Assembly: GCA_031288745.1 (NCBI GenBank) | Contig: JAITQT010000336.1 | Location: 1-17,830 of the forward strand | Reading direction: 5' to 3' | Length of the DNA stretch: 17,830 nucleotides | From: Deltaproteobacteria bacterium | GTDB taxonomy: Bacteria > Desulfobacterota > Desulfarculia > Adiutricales > Adiutricaceae | Shown here: piece by piece, positions 1-6,904 of the stretch | How the letters are laid out: every line of letters starts with the position of its first letter | Position numbering within the stretch: position 1 is the first letter of the stretch | Program-made: the position numbers and the translations under genes | Notes under the pieces: generated by a model | Told to the model about the DNA's origin: nothing | The model's database searches: none | The model's input: only the letters and a program-made list of their open reading frames with translations

Positions 1-994
1 AAATTGATGAGCACGATTTTGTTTAAGATTTCAGCGGCCCAAATAAAAGAGTTCAGAGAGTCGCGCCTTATGGCTAAATGGGCTCATACCATCAATTTAC
101 CTAAAAAATCTTCGCAGACAACTCTTTGGCAAAATTGCCCATCCTCGTGGTGACTATGTTATCTCGCTTTTTGACGCATATCAAAAATTCGAAGTAGACT
201 ACGCACCCATTTCAAAAGTATCGTTACCTTCGTAACTAAAAGCCTTGATTCGTCTAAAAATCCCAGTGAAGTCATTAACCTGAATTACCTTATTTCTGCT
301 TGATACTCAATAACGAAGCGGGATACCTTTACCTCTACAGTCTGGCGGATTTTAAGACCGAGCAAATGCCAGCCAGGTTCGTTTGTTATCTCTGGAGAAT
401 TGACCTTAAGCGGGGCTATAATGTCAATGAAATATGTCACAGCCGTCCAAGAAAAATTGCTAAAAAGGGGCAACTTATAAAAGCCGCTGGTTATAAAAGC
501 TCAGATGTATTTCTTAAATCGAGAGCGACCGAACAAGGTCAAAAAACCTAGAACATCTCCCCCTGTTCTGTTGGGCGAGTCGCCGCTCAATACCACTCAA
601 GTATGTTTTAGGACGCCGCAGAGGCTATAGGAAGAGCTGTCAAGCCCTGGTTGGGATAGGCCCAACATTTTGGACAACAAAATCAAGCCTAAGGATAAGC
701 CACCAGTCGGGAAGGATGGAGCTATGAGCACCTCAAACTATTACTTTATAAGGGCTCTATTGAAATACACACTTTTTCTTAGCCTATACGTGTTGTAGCA
801 AAGACCCTGAGTCTTGGACAGCACATTTTTAGGAAAAATATTTTTTCAGATTCTTTTCTGGCTCCCCCTGAAAGTGGCTCAGGATAGGTGTTTGATGAGT
901 TTTGCCATAATTATCTTGGACAGCTCTTGAAATATGTTACTGTTGGATTTACCAACCTCTGACTTTATACAGTAACAGATGACGATTAACAAGC
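1..994. other. Spacer with decayed coding fragments
   Basis: No intact gene is visible in these ~990 bases, but stretches look like former coding sequence. On the plus strand a frame is open from 47 to 235 (about 62 codons, no start codon). Another runs from about 705 to 962 but is broken by TAG at 780-782 and again at 885-887, with plausible residues on both sides. On the minus strand 285-473 resembles part of an IS66-type transposase (listed separately). The nonapeptide-sized string CTTGGACAG occurs at 813-821 and 915-923 in the same frame. None of the plus-strand fragments was recognised. The picture fits an area of broken mobile elements. Confidence 0.5.
285..473 (-). pseudogene. Possible IS66-type transposase fragment
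   Basis: A 62-residue frame without a convincing start (TTG, no ribosome binding site) ends in the segment RQTVEVKVSRFVIEYQAEI. This resembles, from memory of the family, the N-terminal region of IS66 transposases (TnpC), where a pattern like 'R-x-V-x-[DE]-(L/V)-x(4)-(V/I)-x-E-[YH]-x-AE(V/I)' follows the zinc-binding part. Full-length TnpC has about 500 residues, so only a small piece would remain, and the downstream catalytic DDE region is not found. It points leftward, the same way as the recombinase remnant at 995-1432. The short length makes the identification tentative; it could also be a chance frame opposite 300-551. Confidence 0.28.
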
Positions 995-1432
995 TCATTC
1001 TTTGCCGTGATGTTTAATTTTTGAATACAACAAAGACCTTGAAACGCCTATTAACTTCGCCGCTTTCGTAATCAATAACCCTCCCTCAACCATTTTTCTT
1101 GCGTCCACTAATTTCTCCTTATCTAATTTAATCGGCCTCCCCCGTTCTAGCCCTCTTTTCCTTGCCGCTGCTAAACTAACCGTGGCTCTCTCACGTATTA
1201 AAGACATCTCGAAATCTGCCAAAGCTGCGAACAGATCAAAGAGTTGCTGACCTGATGAACTAGAGGTATCTATCTTTTCTGTCAGGCTCTCAAAAGCCAC
1301 GCCCTGTTTGGGCGAAAAACTGACGATAGATATCAGGTCCTTCAAGCTACGCCCCAAACGATCTAGCTTCCAAACCACCAAAGTATCACCAGGCCTAATG
1401 GCTTTTAGGCAGCTGTCAAGGCCTGGCCGCAT
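995..1432 (-). pseudogene. Serine recombinase (resolvase/invertase), N-terminally truncated
   Basis: The 145 residues match the second half of a Tn3-resolvase/Hin-type serine recombinase. They start at the RPGLD segment, continue with LVVWKLDRLGRSLKDL and the long E-helix region (FAALADFEMSLIRERA), then GRP and a C-terminal helix-turn-helix (about residues 118-142, ITKAAKLIGVSRSLLYSKI). Family members are about 185-200 residues and begin with a YARVST-like strand carrying the nucleophilic serine; those roughly 45 residues are missing. Upstream there is no ribosome binding site. The frame instead runs directly into a 63-base repeat (1431-1493) that also occurs at 9813-9874. Without the catalytic serine it cannot recombine DNA, so it is a remnant of a mobile element. 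Confidence 0.85.
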
Positions 1433-1493
1433 TACAACTCGAAAGTCGCTACCAGCCGCAACGTAGGGAAAAAAAGATTTGGTGAACGGTTAC
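1431..1493 (-). repeat. 63-base dispersed repeat, copy A (IS66-like end)
   Basis: Read on the minus strand from 1493, this begins GTAACCGTTCACCA, continues through a seven-T run and ends ...GACTTTCGAGTTGTAAT. Copy B at 9813-9874 is the same except for three substitutions and one inserted base. The homology stops exactly where the truncated recombinase begins. The GTAA tip resembles terminal inverted repeats of IS66-family elements (family knowledge, recalled), which would place the body of the element to the left. It lies 44 bases past the last stop codon of the mla-like operon. Confidence 0.75.
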
Positions 1494-1536
1494 GTTTTTT
1501 TAGCCCCTAGGCGTACTCGCTTTATCTTTCCTTAAG

Positions 1537-2481
1537 CTACGGGCACTGACGATTAATGGGATCAAATAAGTTTGGTTTAGCCATTACTTGGCGATAAGTG
1601 GTTAGACTCTTAGGAAAGCCCGATTGGGAATTTAAGGCCTCTAGCTCTTTTAAAATCCTTTTCTGGGCCTCGCGATCGCCTAAGGCGGCGAAAAGATAAA
1701 AAGCCCGATCAAAACTAGCCGCAGCCCGCTCGTTTTGCTCGTTTTGTTTTTCCAAGGAGCCCAAGGCCTCTAAATCGTTAGCTAGGCCAAACTGGTTCTC
1801 GTTTTTCCGATCTAGCTCAAGAGCCATTTTTAGCCAGCTCTCAGCCTCATCTCGGCGGCCCTCTTTTAGGGCCAGTAGGGCGTTTAAATTATAAGCGTCG
1901 GCTTTATCGCGCTCAATAGCCCCCTCTTTTGAAGCCTCCTCCATGGCCTGGGCCGTAAGTTGTTTCCATTTAGCCTCGTCGCCGCTTTTCATCTCCAAAC
2001 GAGCTAGGTTACAAAGATAAATTAAATTGCTTCTCTGACCTAAGCGGGCCTCCTCCGCGGCCTTTTGCCAAAAATCCCGAGCGTCGTCCACCCTTCCGGC
2101 CTTAAAGGCTAACAAGCCTAGATTGCCCCAAACCCCGTCAAGTCCGGGCCTATCGGCTTGACTTTGGGATAGTTCGATGGCCCTTTCTAAGAGCACGGCC
2201 GCTTCTGAAAGAGAGCCTTTTGCTAGTAAGACCGTTCCCCGGCCGTTAAGGGCCATCACGATTATAGAAACATTATCGGCCAAACGGGCTTGCTCTAAGG
2301 CCAAGGCGTAATATCTCTCGGCTTCTTGATAGCAACCCCGCAAATACCAATAATTAGCTCGGCCCAGGGCGTCTTTACTCTCTTTAAGATAAAACGGGTC
2401 TTCCGGTAAGAGCGGGCCAGCGCAAGAGATAAAAATAAGCGGGTAAATAAATATTAAGACTCTTAATAAAAACCTAGCCAT
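1537..2481 (-). CDS. TPR-repeat lipoprotein, last gene of the mla-like operon
   Basis: This 314-residue protein has a lipoprotein signal peptide: a basic start, hydrophobic residues 8-17 and a lipobox ending IFISC with Cys20. The mature part is almost wholly tetratricopeptide-like helical pairs, at roughly residues 41-67, 73-107, 115-147, 153-184, 195-228 and 234-268. It should be anchored in a membrane facing the periplasm and act as a protein-binding scaffold. The ATG lies two bases after the mlaD-like stop codon, so translation is probably coupled. The position suggests a helper of the Mla-like transporter, in the place where related operons often carry an auxiliary lipoprotein; that role is inferred. 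No specific TPR family was recognised, and the usual partner MlaC is not present in the window. Confidence 0.88.
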   Translation of the reverse strand: MARFLLRVLIFIYPLIFISCAGPLLPEDPFYLKESKDALGRANYWYLRGCYQEAERYYALALEQARLADNVSIIVMALNGRGTVLLAKGSLSEAAVLLERAIELSQSQADRPGLDGVWGNLGLLAFKAGRVDDARDFWQKAAEEARLGQRSNLIYLCNLARLEMKSGDEAKWKQLTAQAMEEASKEGAIERDKADAYNLNALLALKEGRRDEAESWLKMALELDRKNENQFGLANDLEALGSLEKQNEQNERAAASFDRAFYLFAALGDREAQKRILKELEALNSQSGFPKSLTTYRQVMAKPNLFDPINRQCP

Positions 2482-2483
2482 CT

Positions 2484-3395
2484 TTAGCGTTCTCTGGCCG
2501 GCCGGGAAAGAGACTCGGGCATGGGGTCGGGGGTTAAGTTACCTCGGATAAGGAAATTGCGCTTAACCGAATCTATGACCTTATCGACTTCCCTAAGCCC
2601 CTCCCGAGCGCCCCTGGCCACCTCTGGAAGCGATCTAGTGCCACCCTCGATTTGTTTTAAGATTAAATCTATCTTTTCCGTGAGCCTAGGTAGGTCCGCG
2701 TTTAAAGTAGCAGCCACTCCTTCAAGATTTTGACTTACTTTTTTTAGCTCGTTTAGGGTGGCCATGACCTCCCTATAGGCCTCGTCTTTAGAAATCAAGC
2801 CCCCCAAGGAGCCTTGCCCGGAGGCAACTTGTGAGGTGATACGCTTGACGTTATCCATGGTGCCTAAGATAGCCCCTTGCGGGTCTTGGAGCTGATAGGT
2901 CAAACTAGCTAGATTTTTCATAATTTCGTCAAAACGAGCTAACTTTTCCTCCAATTGGAGGCTCATGATAATGTCATCAATAGTTTTCGGCTCTACCGCC
3001 GGGACCTGCCCGCCCGGAGGTATCGGTAAACTCTCTTCTCCACCTGGCACGATTTCTATATATTCACTACCAATTAAAGTGGGGCTTTTAACGTTAGCTT
3101 GACTATCGCCTTTTATTTTAGAAGCAAACTCAGATTGAACCTTAAAGAAAATTTTTACCCTATTATTATCGGTGATTTCAAGCTTCGTCACCCGGCCCAC
3201 GTCGGTTTGTAAAAATTTAACCTTAACCCCAGGTAATAGACCATAGCCCTCGCGGTAGAGCGCAAAATACCCCACGTATCCTTGGAACCAATCCTGGCCC
3301 ACGCCGACGATGACCATGGCCGTCAAGATTAGTCCAAAACAGGTAAAGAGGATGAACCCGGCTATCTTTTCTGCCGAGGTGTAAGGTAGTTTCAT
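2484..3395 (-). CDS. mlaD: MCE-domain protein, MlaD-like lipid-transport subunit
   Basis: The product is the substrate-binding/tunnel subunit of an Mla-type phospholipid transporter, held in the inner membrane by one N-terminal helix (about residues 11-31) with the rest in the periplasm. The MCE domain follows at about 40-115: GLLPGVKVKFLQTDVGRV fits the family's G-L-x-x-G-x-x-V-...-G-x-V-G-x-V pattern, and it ends in LIGSEYIEIVPG. A long helical tail (about 140-265) follows and then a Pro-rich end. I chose the ATG at 3395 (303 residues), preceded by GAGAGGAA. The frame stays open to a TTG at 3491, but that start has no ribosome binding site and the extra 32 residues do not look like the family. 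It lies between the mlaF-like gene and the TPR lipoprotein. Confidence 0.9.
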   Translation of the reverse strand: MKLPYTSAEKIAGFILFTCFGLILTAMVIVGVGQDWFQGYVGYFALYREGYGLLPGVKVKFLQTDVGRVTKLEITDNNRVKIFFKVQSEFASKIKGDSQANVKSPTLIGSEYIEIVPGGEESLPIPPGGQVPAVEPKTIDDIIMSLQLEEKLARFDEIMKNLASLTYQLQDPQGAILGTMDNVKRITSQVASGQGSLGGLISKDEAYREVMATLNELKKVSQNLEGVAATLNADLPRLTEKIDLILKQIEGGTRSLPEVARGAREGLREVDKVIDSVKRNFLIRGNLTPDPMPESLSRPARER

Positions 3396-3508
3396 CTTCC
3401 TCTCGCCAGTAAAACACATGGGCCTGGGCGCAAAGAGCTTATAAATAGTTGAGCCAAAAAATTTACCGCACTCTACGTCTTTGCCCGCCAAAGGCTAGCT
3501 AACTAGCT

Positions 3509-4198
3509 CTACTTAGACCGCTTAGGGCTAGACTTTAGATTTAAATCAACGATTAGCTCAAAAGAGCCCTCGGGATAACCGTTTGAGCCTCTATCAAAGG
3601 CCAATAAACCTCGGCCAAAGTCCTTAAGCTCGCGGGCTAAAACCAGCCACCAGGATTTAAAAAATTTTTCCTTTAATAGCCACAAGGGCCGCTCAATGAT
3701 AAAGAGATCAGGCCTGCGGCAGGTAATAAAGGCCGCTAAGGCCTGCCAGCGCTCAGCCCCGACCAAAGAGGGCCAGTCTAATGTAGCTAATCTCTCTAAG
3801 CCCAGTTCTTCTAAGCGCTCTCTAGAAATGGTAAGCGACTGTTGAGCCGTTAAACCTTGATTGTATTCAAGTTCAAAGCAAATATTTTGGGCTAGAGTTA
3901 AATTAGACAAGAGTTTTTTATCCGAACTCAACCAGCCTATGCGGCGAAAAAAATCTAGCCTTTGATAATAGTTCCAATTTTTCCCCAGGGCTTGGCCCCT
4001 GAAAAAGATCTCCCCTTGGGCCTCTGCTTGTTCAGTTAGCCCTAAAATAGCCAAGATAAGCCGCTTAAGGGCTGTGCCGTCGGGATAAAGGCACAGGGCC
4101 GATTGACCGTTTGACAAGCTAAAGTCAGGAGGACAAAATGGTTCGCGACCCGGTAGAGGCAACTTTAGGCCTCTCCAGGCTAACAAGGGCTCAGCCAT
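3509..4198 (-). CDS. MlaF-like ABC protein with degenerate nucleotide-binding motifs
   Basis: Position, length (229 residues) and overall pattern identify an ABC-transporter ATPase subunit of the MlaF type. RRIGWLSSDKKLLSNLTLAQ (85-104) aligns with the family's '(R)IG-h-h-FQD-x-(A)L-x-(S)LT-h-x-(E)N' segment and RRPDLFIIERP (161-171) with 'RP-x-hhhhDEP'. Every functional motif is altered. Walker A is YPDGTALKR (38-46), lacking the glycines and lysine of GxxGxGK(S/T). The Q-loop glutamine is Ser (91-92). The LSGGQ signature is LVGAE (145-149). The Walker B Asp and catalytic Glu are Glu169 and Arg170. The H-loop His is Phe201. The frame has no stops, overlaps mlaE by 8 bases and keeps a full-length C-terminus. 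It is therefore probably expressed but unlikely to hydrolyse ATP. A gene in early decay is the alternative. Confidence 0.82.
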   Translation of the reverse strand: MAEPLLAWRGLKLPLPGREPFCPPDFSLSNGQSALCLYPDGTALKRLILAILGLTEQAEAQGEIFFRGQALGKNWNYYQRLDFFRRIGWLSSDKKLLSNLTLAQNICFELEYNQGLTAQQSLTISRERLEELGLERLATLDWPSLVGAERWQALAAFITCRRPDLFIIERPLWLLKEKFFKSWWLVLARELKDFGRGLLAFDRGSNGYPEGSFELIVDLNLKSSPKRSK

Positions 4199-5003
4199 AG
4201 AGGATGGTCACCAGAACTCCGGCCAAGGTTGAATAGACAAAGGCCTCGCACATGGCCCGGCGAACCGCTCCAGGGGCCAGGTTATAGCCCCCTTCGGGGA
4301 TAGTCCAGCAGTTATAAAGACAAAAAAAACCGACGCTAACGCTAATGATAAAAATCTTGACCGCTAGCATAAAGAATTTAAAGGGCTTAACGGCCAAGAG
4401 TAAATCCGAGCCAAACTCGGCTAGGGGCAAATCTATCGCGCTGACCGTGCCCCAATAAGCCCCGGCTAAGGCAAAAAGGTTAAAAATCAAGATTAGACCG
4501 GGAAAGGCCCAAATTAAGGCCAAAGTCCTAGGCCAGCCCAAGACGTGCTCTGGGGAAGCGCCCATGAGCCTTAAACTACTAAACTCCCCGGAACTTTTAA
4601 GCCACACCAGCTCAAGACTCATCGGTCCGCAGTAAGCGATGATAACCACCATAGTGGTCAATATGGGGCTAATCTCTTGTAAATGGACGGAAATTAGAAG
4701 GCCGTTTAAGGTCGTGGCCCCGCCTAGGTTGGCCAAAGTCCCGTACCAAATAACGGCCCACAAAAAACCCAAAAGTAAACCGAAAATACTTAAAAGCAAG
4801 ACCGAGCTTTTAAAGACAATAAGGATCTGATAAAGAGTGAGCTTGCGGATAAGCCTTCTACGCGGCCTTGAGCCCTTAAAGCCAATTAACCCCTCAATAT
4901 AGAGCCGACCGGCAAAAGAGGCTTGTTCAATGCGCCTTTTAAAAAACTTAATGCCTACCCGGCCTAAGCGCCCTAGCGCGGCTTCAAAAAACCCTAAAGT
5001 CAT
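4191..5003 (-). CDS. mlaE: MlaE-like ABC permease (divergent)
   Basis: This 270-residue inner-membrane protein matches the MlaE/YrbE permease in length and layout. It has an amphipathic basic N-terminus (about residues 1-55), then five hydrophobic segments, including LLLSIFGLLLGFLWAVIWYG, SPILTTMVVIIAYCGPM, LALIWAFPGLILIFNLFALA and the C-terminal STLAGVLVTILYG. The region LELVWLKSSGEFSSLRLMGA lines up with the conserved cytoplasmic loop of the family (AEIG-x-M-x-(V)-x-EQ-(I)DAL-x-(V)MG) but keeps only the first Glu, a Lys and the SLRLMG end. The ATG at 5003 is preferred; a TTG at 5036 would add 11 residues, and neither has a strong ribosome binding site. It overlaps the ATPase-like gene by 8 bases. 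Its divergence parallels the loss of motifs in that partner. Confidence 0.82.
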   Translation of the reverse strand: MTLGFFEAALGRLGRVGIKFFKRRIEQASFAGRLYIEGLIGFKGSRPRRRLIRKLTLYQILIVFKSSVLLLSIFGLLLGFLWAVIWYGTLANLGGATTLNGLLISVHLQEISPILTTMVVIIAYCGPMSLELVWLKSSGEFSSLRLMGASPEHVLGWPRTLALIWAFPGLILIFNLFALAGAYWGTVSAIDLPLAEFGSDLLLAVKPFKFFMLAVKIFIISVSVGFFCLYNCWTIPEGGYNLAPGAVRRAMCEAFVYSTLAGVLVTILYG

Positions 5004-5055
5004 GGCCCAATTCGCCTTTAGGCCGCTCTGGCCCAAGCTATTAAATTTTAAGCCC

Positions 5056-5102
5056 GGCCCCCACAGAAGAGGGGGGGGCCAGCCTTAAGCCGCCGTAAGG
5101 CT
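5056..5102 (-). terminator. Two hairpins between the lipoprotein gene and the mla-like operon
   Basis: Two stems sit in the 107-base gap: GGCCCCC/GGGGGCC (5056-5062 with 5074-5080) and AGCCTTA/TAAGGCT (5081-5087 with 5096-5102). Neither has a clean U-tract after it on the minus strand, so this may attenuate rather than stop transcription into the mla-like genes. Confidence 0.4.
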
Positions 5103-5110
5103 TAAATTGT

Positions 5111-5851
5111 TTATAAGCGCAGCGAAACTTTTCGGGTGGTCGAGCCGATTCTGAGCTTAAGATTAAGCTTAGCCGGCCTAGAGGCCTCGGCTGGAAAATA
5201 TAAGAGCCCGTTTGTCGAATCCCCCGGGGCCACAACTAAGTGCTCAACAGAGCGTTTAGAAAAATCCCTATAGACATCGTTACTCTTATCCTCATCGTCT
5301 AGCCCTGATTCAATAACCGAGGAAGCCACCCCAAGGCCGGCACCAGCGGCCGCCCCTTTGGCCGTGGCCTCGGCTACCGAACTACCCCCGACCACTCCCA
5401 CGGCCGCCCCAACCGCAGCCCCGGCCAGTCCCCACAAAAGGGTCCTCCGAGCCCCATCGGAAGCACTCAAGCCTCCAGAAGTATGATCGTCAATACGGCG
5501 GTAAACTACGTCGGAAGGAAGAACCGCCCACATCTGGCCGCTTTGGTCAGTTAAGGCGGCTTCAACTAAAACAATCGGGGATTTAGCCCCATCGTTTTCC
5601 ACTCTCAGTTCAATAGGTATCACTCCGGCCTTTTTTAGATCAAAACCAAAGACCTTAATCAGTTCGGCCGACTCATAATAGGCGTAGGCCCCGGTAGATC
5701 CTTCGGGGAAAGAGACTCGGTTGGGGTAACCCTCTATAGGGCGCATGGGGACGGCCCTAAACTCATAGCGAGGGGCACAAGAGCTAGCGACCATAATTAT
5801 AGCTAAAAACATAATTATTTTAGAACTAAACCGATAAATAGAAATAACCAT
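5111..5851 (-). CDS. Glycine-zipper lipoprotein of unknown function
   Basis: The 246-residue product has a lipoprotein signal (hydrophobic 12-21, lipobox VASSC, Cys25). A first beta-rich part (about 30-120, with FDLKKAGVIPIELRVEN) resembles a small immunoglobulin-like or outer-membrane-associated domain. Residues about 138-175 are a Gly/Ala-rich glycine-zipper stretch (LAGAAVGAAVGVVGG followed by AAAGAGLGV) of the kind that inserts in or packs against membranes. The C-terminus is again beta-rich. The ATG at 5851 follows an AGGA six bases upstream. It lies directly upstream of the mla-like operon in the same direction, separated by two hairpins, so a cell-envelope role connected with lipid transport is possible but only inferred. 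I do not recognise a named family. Confidence 0.85.
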   Translation of the reverse strand: MVISIYRFSSKIIMFLAIIMVASSCAPRYEFRAVPMRPIEGYPNRVSFPEGSTGAYAYYESAELIKVFGFDLKKAGVIPIELRVENDGAKSPIVLVEAALTDQSGQMWAVLPSDVVYRRIDDHTSGGLSASDGARRTLLWGLAGAAVGAAVGVVGGSSVAEATAKGAAAGAGLGVASSVIESGLDDEDKSNDVYRDFSKRSVEHLVVAPGDSTNGLLYFPAEASRPAKLNLKLRIGSTTRKVSLRL

Positions 5852-5886
5852 ACTGTATCCTATAATATTTTAATAATAAATTTATT

Positions 5887-5932
5887 AAAAAAAAAGGTCC
5901 CTCAGCTCCCAAAACCGGACGAGCCTCGGGCC
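5887..5932 (-). terminator. Rho-independent terminator of cheW
   Basis: On the minus strand a GC-rich stem folds GG-CCC...GGCTC against GAGCT...GGG-ACC, with a small internal loop and a loop around GTCCGGTTTTGG, and is followed at once by nine T's (5887-5895). It lies 65 bases past the cheW stop codon and only 36 bases before the next gene. Confidence 0.7.
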
Positions 5933-5997
5933 CTCGCAAAAGGGTTTTTATAAAGCTCCAAGTGCCTAAAAAACCCAGCAAAAAGGCTCAAGGTCTA

Positions 5998-6510
5998 TCA
6001 CATGGCCCCCAGTTCGTCGGCTGAGAGGACAAAATCAATGTTAAGTAGTATCTTAACCCCGTCTCCGGTCTTAGCCATGCCGAGGATAAAGTTCATATCA
6101 ATAGTCGAGCCAAAGGCCGGAGGTGGCTCAATCTCATGAGATTGGATATTAATAACTTCAGAAACAGTATCGACTACTATTCCTATGGGAATATTGTTAG
6201 TTAAGCCCTTGACCTCAACGACGATAATAGAGGTGCGCTCGGTATACTCCTCTTCCGGTAATCCAAATTTGAGGCGCAAATCAACCACAGGAATAACTTG
6301 ACCACGGAGGTTAATGACCCCTTTTAAAAAAGAAGGAGTTTGAGGTACTGGAGTCACCGGCAACATACCGATAATCTCTCGCACTTTGAGGATGCCTATG
6401 CCATAGCCCTCCTCGGCTAATTGGAAAGTTAGATATTTGCCGTCGTTTTCTGCCGCCACCCCGCTAGGGGCTTCAGTTTTAACGACCGGTTCAGTTACGG
6501 TTTCAGACAT
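5998..6510 (-). CDS. cheW: Chemotaxis coupling protein CheW
   Basis: CheW links the histidine kinase CheA to chemoreceptors at the inner membrane. The 170 residues show a disordered N-terminus (1-22), then the CheW/SH3-like double barrel: LTFQLAEEGYGIGILKVREI, the conserved TPVPQTPSFLKGVINLRGQV (the NLRG motif), PVVDLRLKFG, IGIVVDTVSEV and the C-terminal FILGMAKTGDGVKILLNID. Of two nearby ATGs the one at 6510 is chosen. GGAG (6517-6520) stands six bases before it, while it abuts the ATG at 6516. The gene is monocistronic, with its own terminator and no other chemotaxis gene beside it, so it probably serves an array encoded elsewhere. Motility, or at least chemosensory signalling, is implied. 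Confidence 0.96.
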   Translation of the reverse strand: MSETVTEPVVKTEAPSGVAAENDGKYLTFQLAEEGYGIGILKVREIIGMLPVTPVPQTPSFLKGVINLRGQVIPVVDLRLKFGLPEEEYTERTSIIVVEVKGLTNNIPIGIVVDTVSEVINIQSHEIEPPPAFGSTIDMNFILGMAKTGDGVKILLNIDFVLSADELGAM

Positions 6511-6520
6511 TGACATCTCC

Positions 6521-6904
6521 GAACTTTTTTACTTTTTAATCAGAGGCGAGGCTCGATTAAACCTTAGTCAACCAAAAGGCACAATAGAAATCAAAAACGT
6601 TTGACCAGGTTTTAAGCGCGATATTTAGGCATTGATTGGCCAAAAAACGCAAAATAAATGTACCACACAAAACTTAGGCTTGGCAAGATCGAAGATAACC
6701 TTGGGCCGCGATAAATTTTAATACTAAAAATCTAATATAAAAATTATAAATAATAATAAATAAAACTACTATTTTATTAATTTTAAGATAATTTTTTAAC
6801 TTTAAAAAAATCTATACGTTTTAGTTAGCTTATTTAATTGATTTAAATTGTATTTTATTATAATTAACCTACGGTTCTAGGCCTAAGCTGACTTAGGATT
6901 TTGG
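6521..6904. other. AT-rich spacer upstream of cheW
   Basis: About 380 bases with no coding signal. The half nearest cheW (6541-6710) has mixed composition; 6711-6865 is very AT-rich with short runs of A and T. The cheW promoter should be here, but no convincing -35/-10 or sigma-28/sigma-54 site was found. A small perfect stem, CCTAAG/CTTAGG, lies at 6882-6897, just after the stop of the AbrB-family gene, without a U-tract. Confidence 0.5.

Noticed and set aside
300..551. Plus-strand frame of 83 residues in the left spacer
   Set aside because: TTG start with no ribosome binding site, no recognisable family, and antisense to the transposase-like fragment at 285-473.
3396..3491. N-terminal extension of the MCE protein from TTG 3491
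   Set aside because: No ribosome binding site, and the extra 32 residues precede a normal MlaD-type start (basic residues then membrane helix) at ATG 3395.
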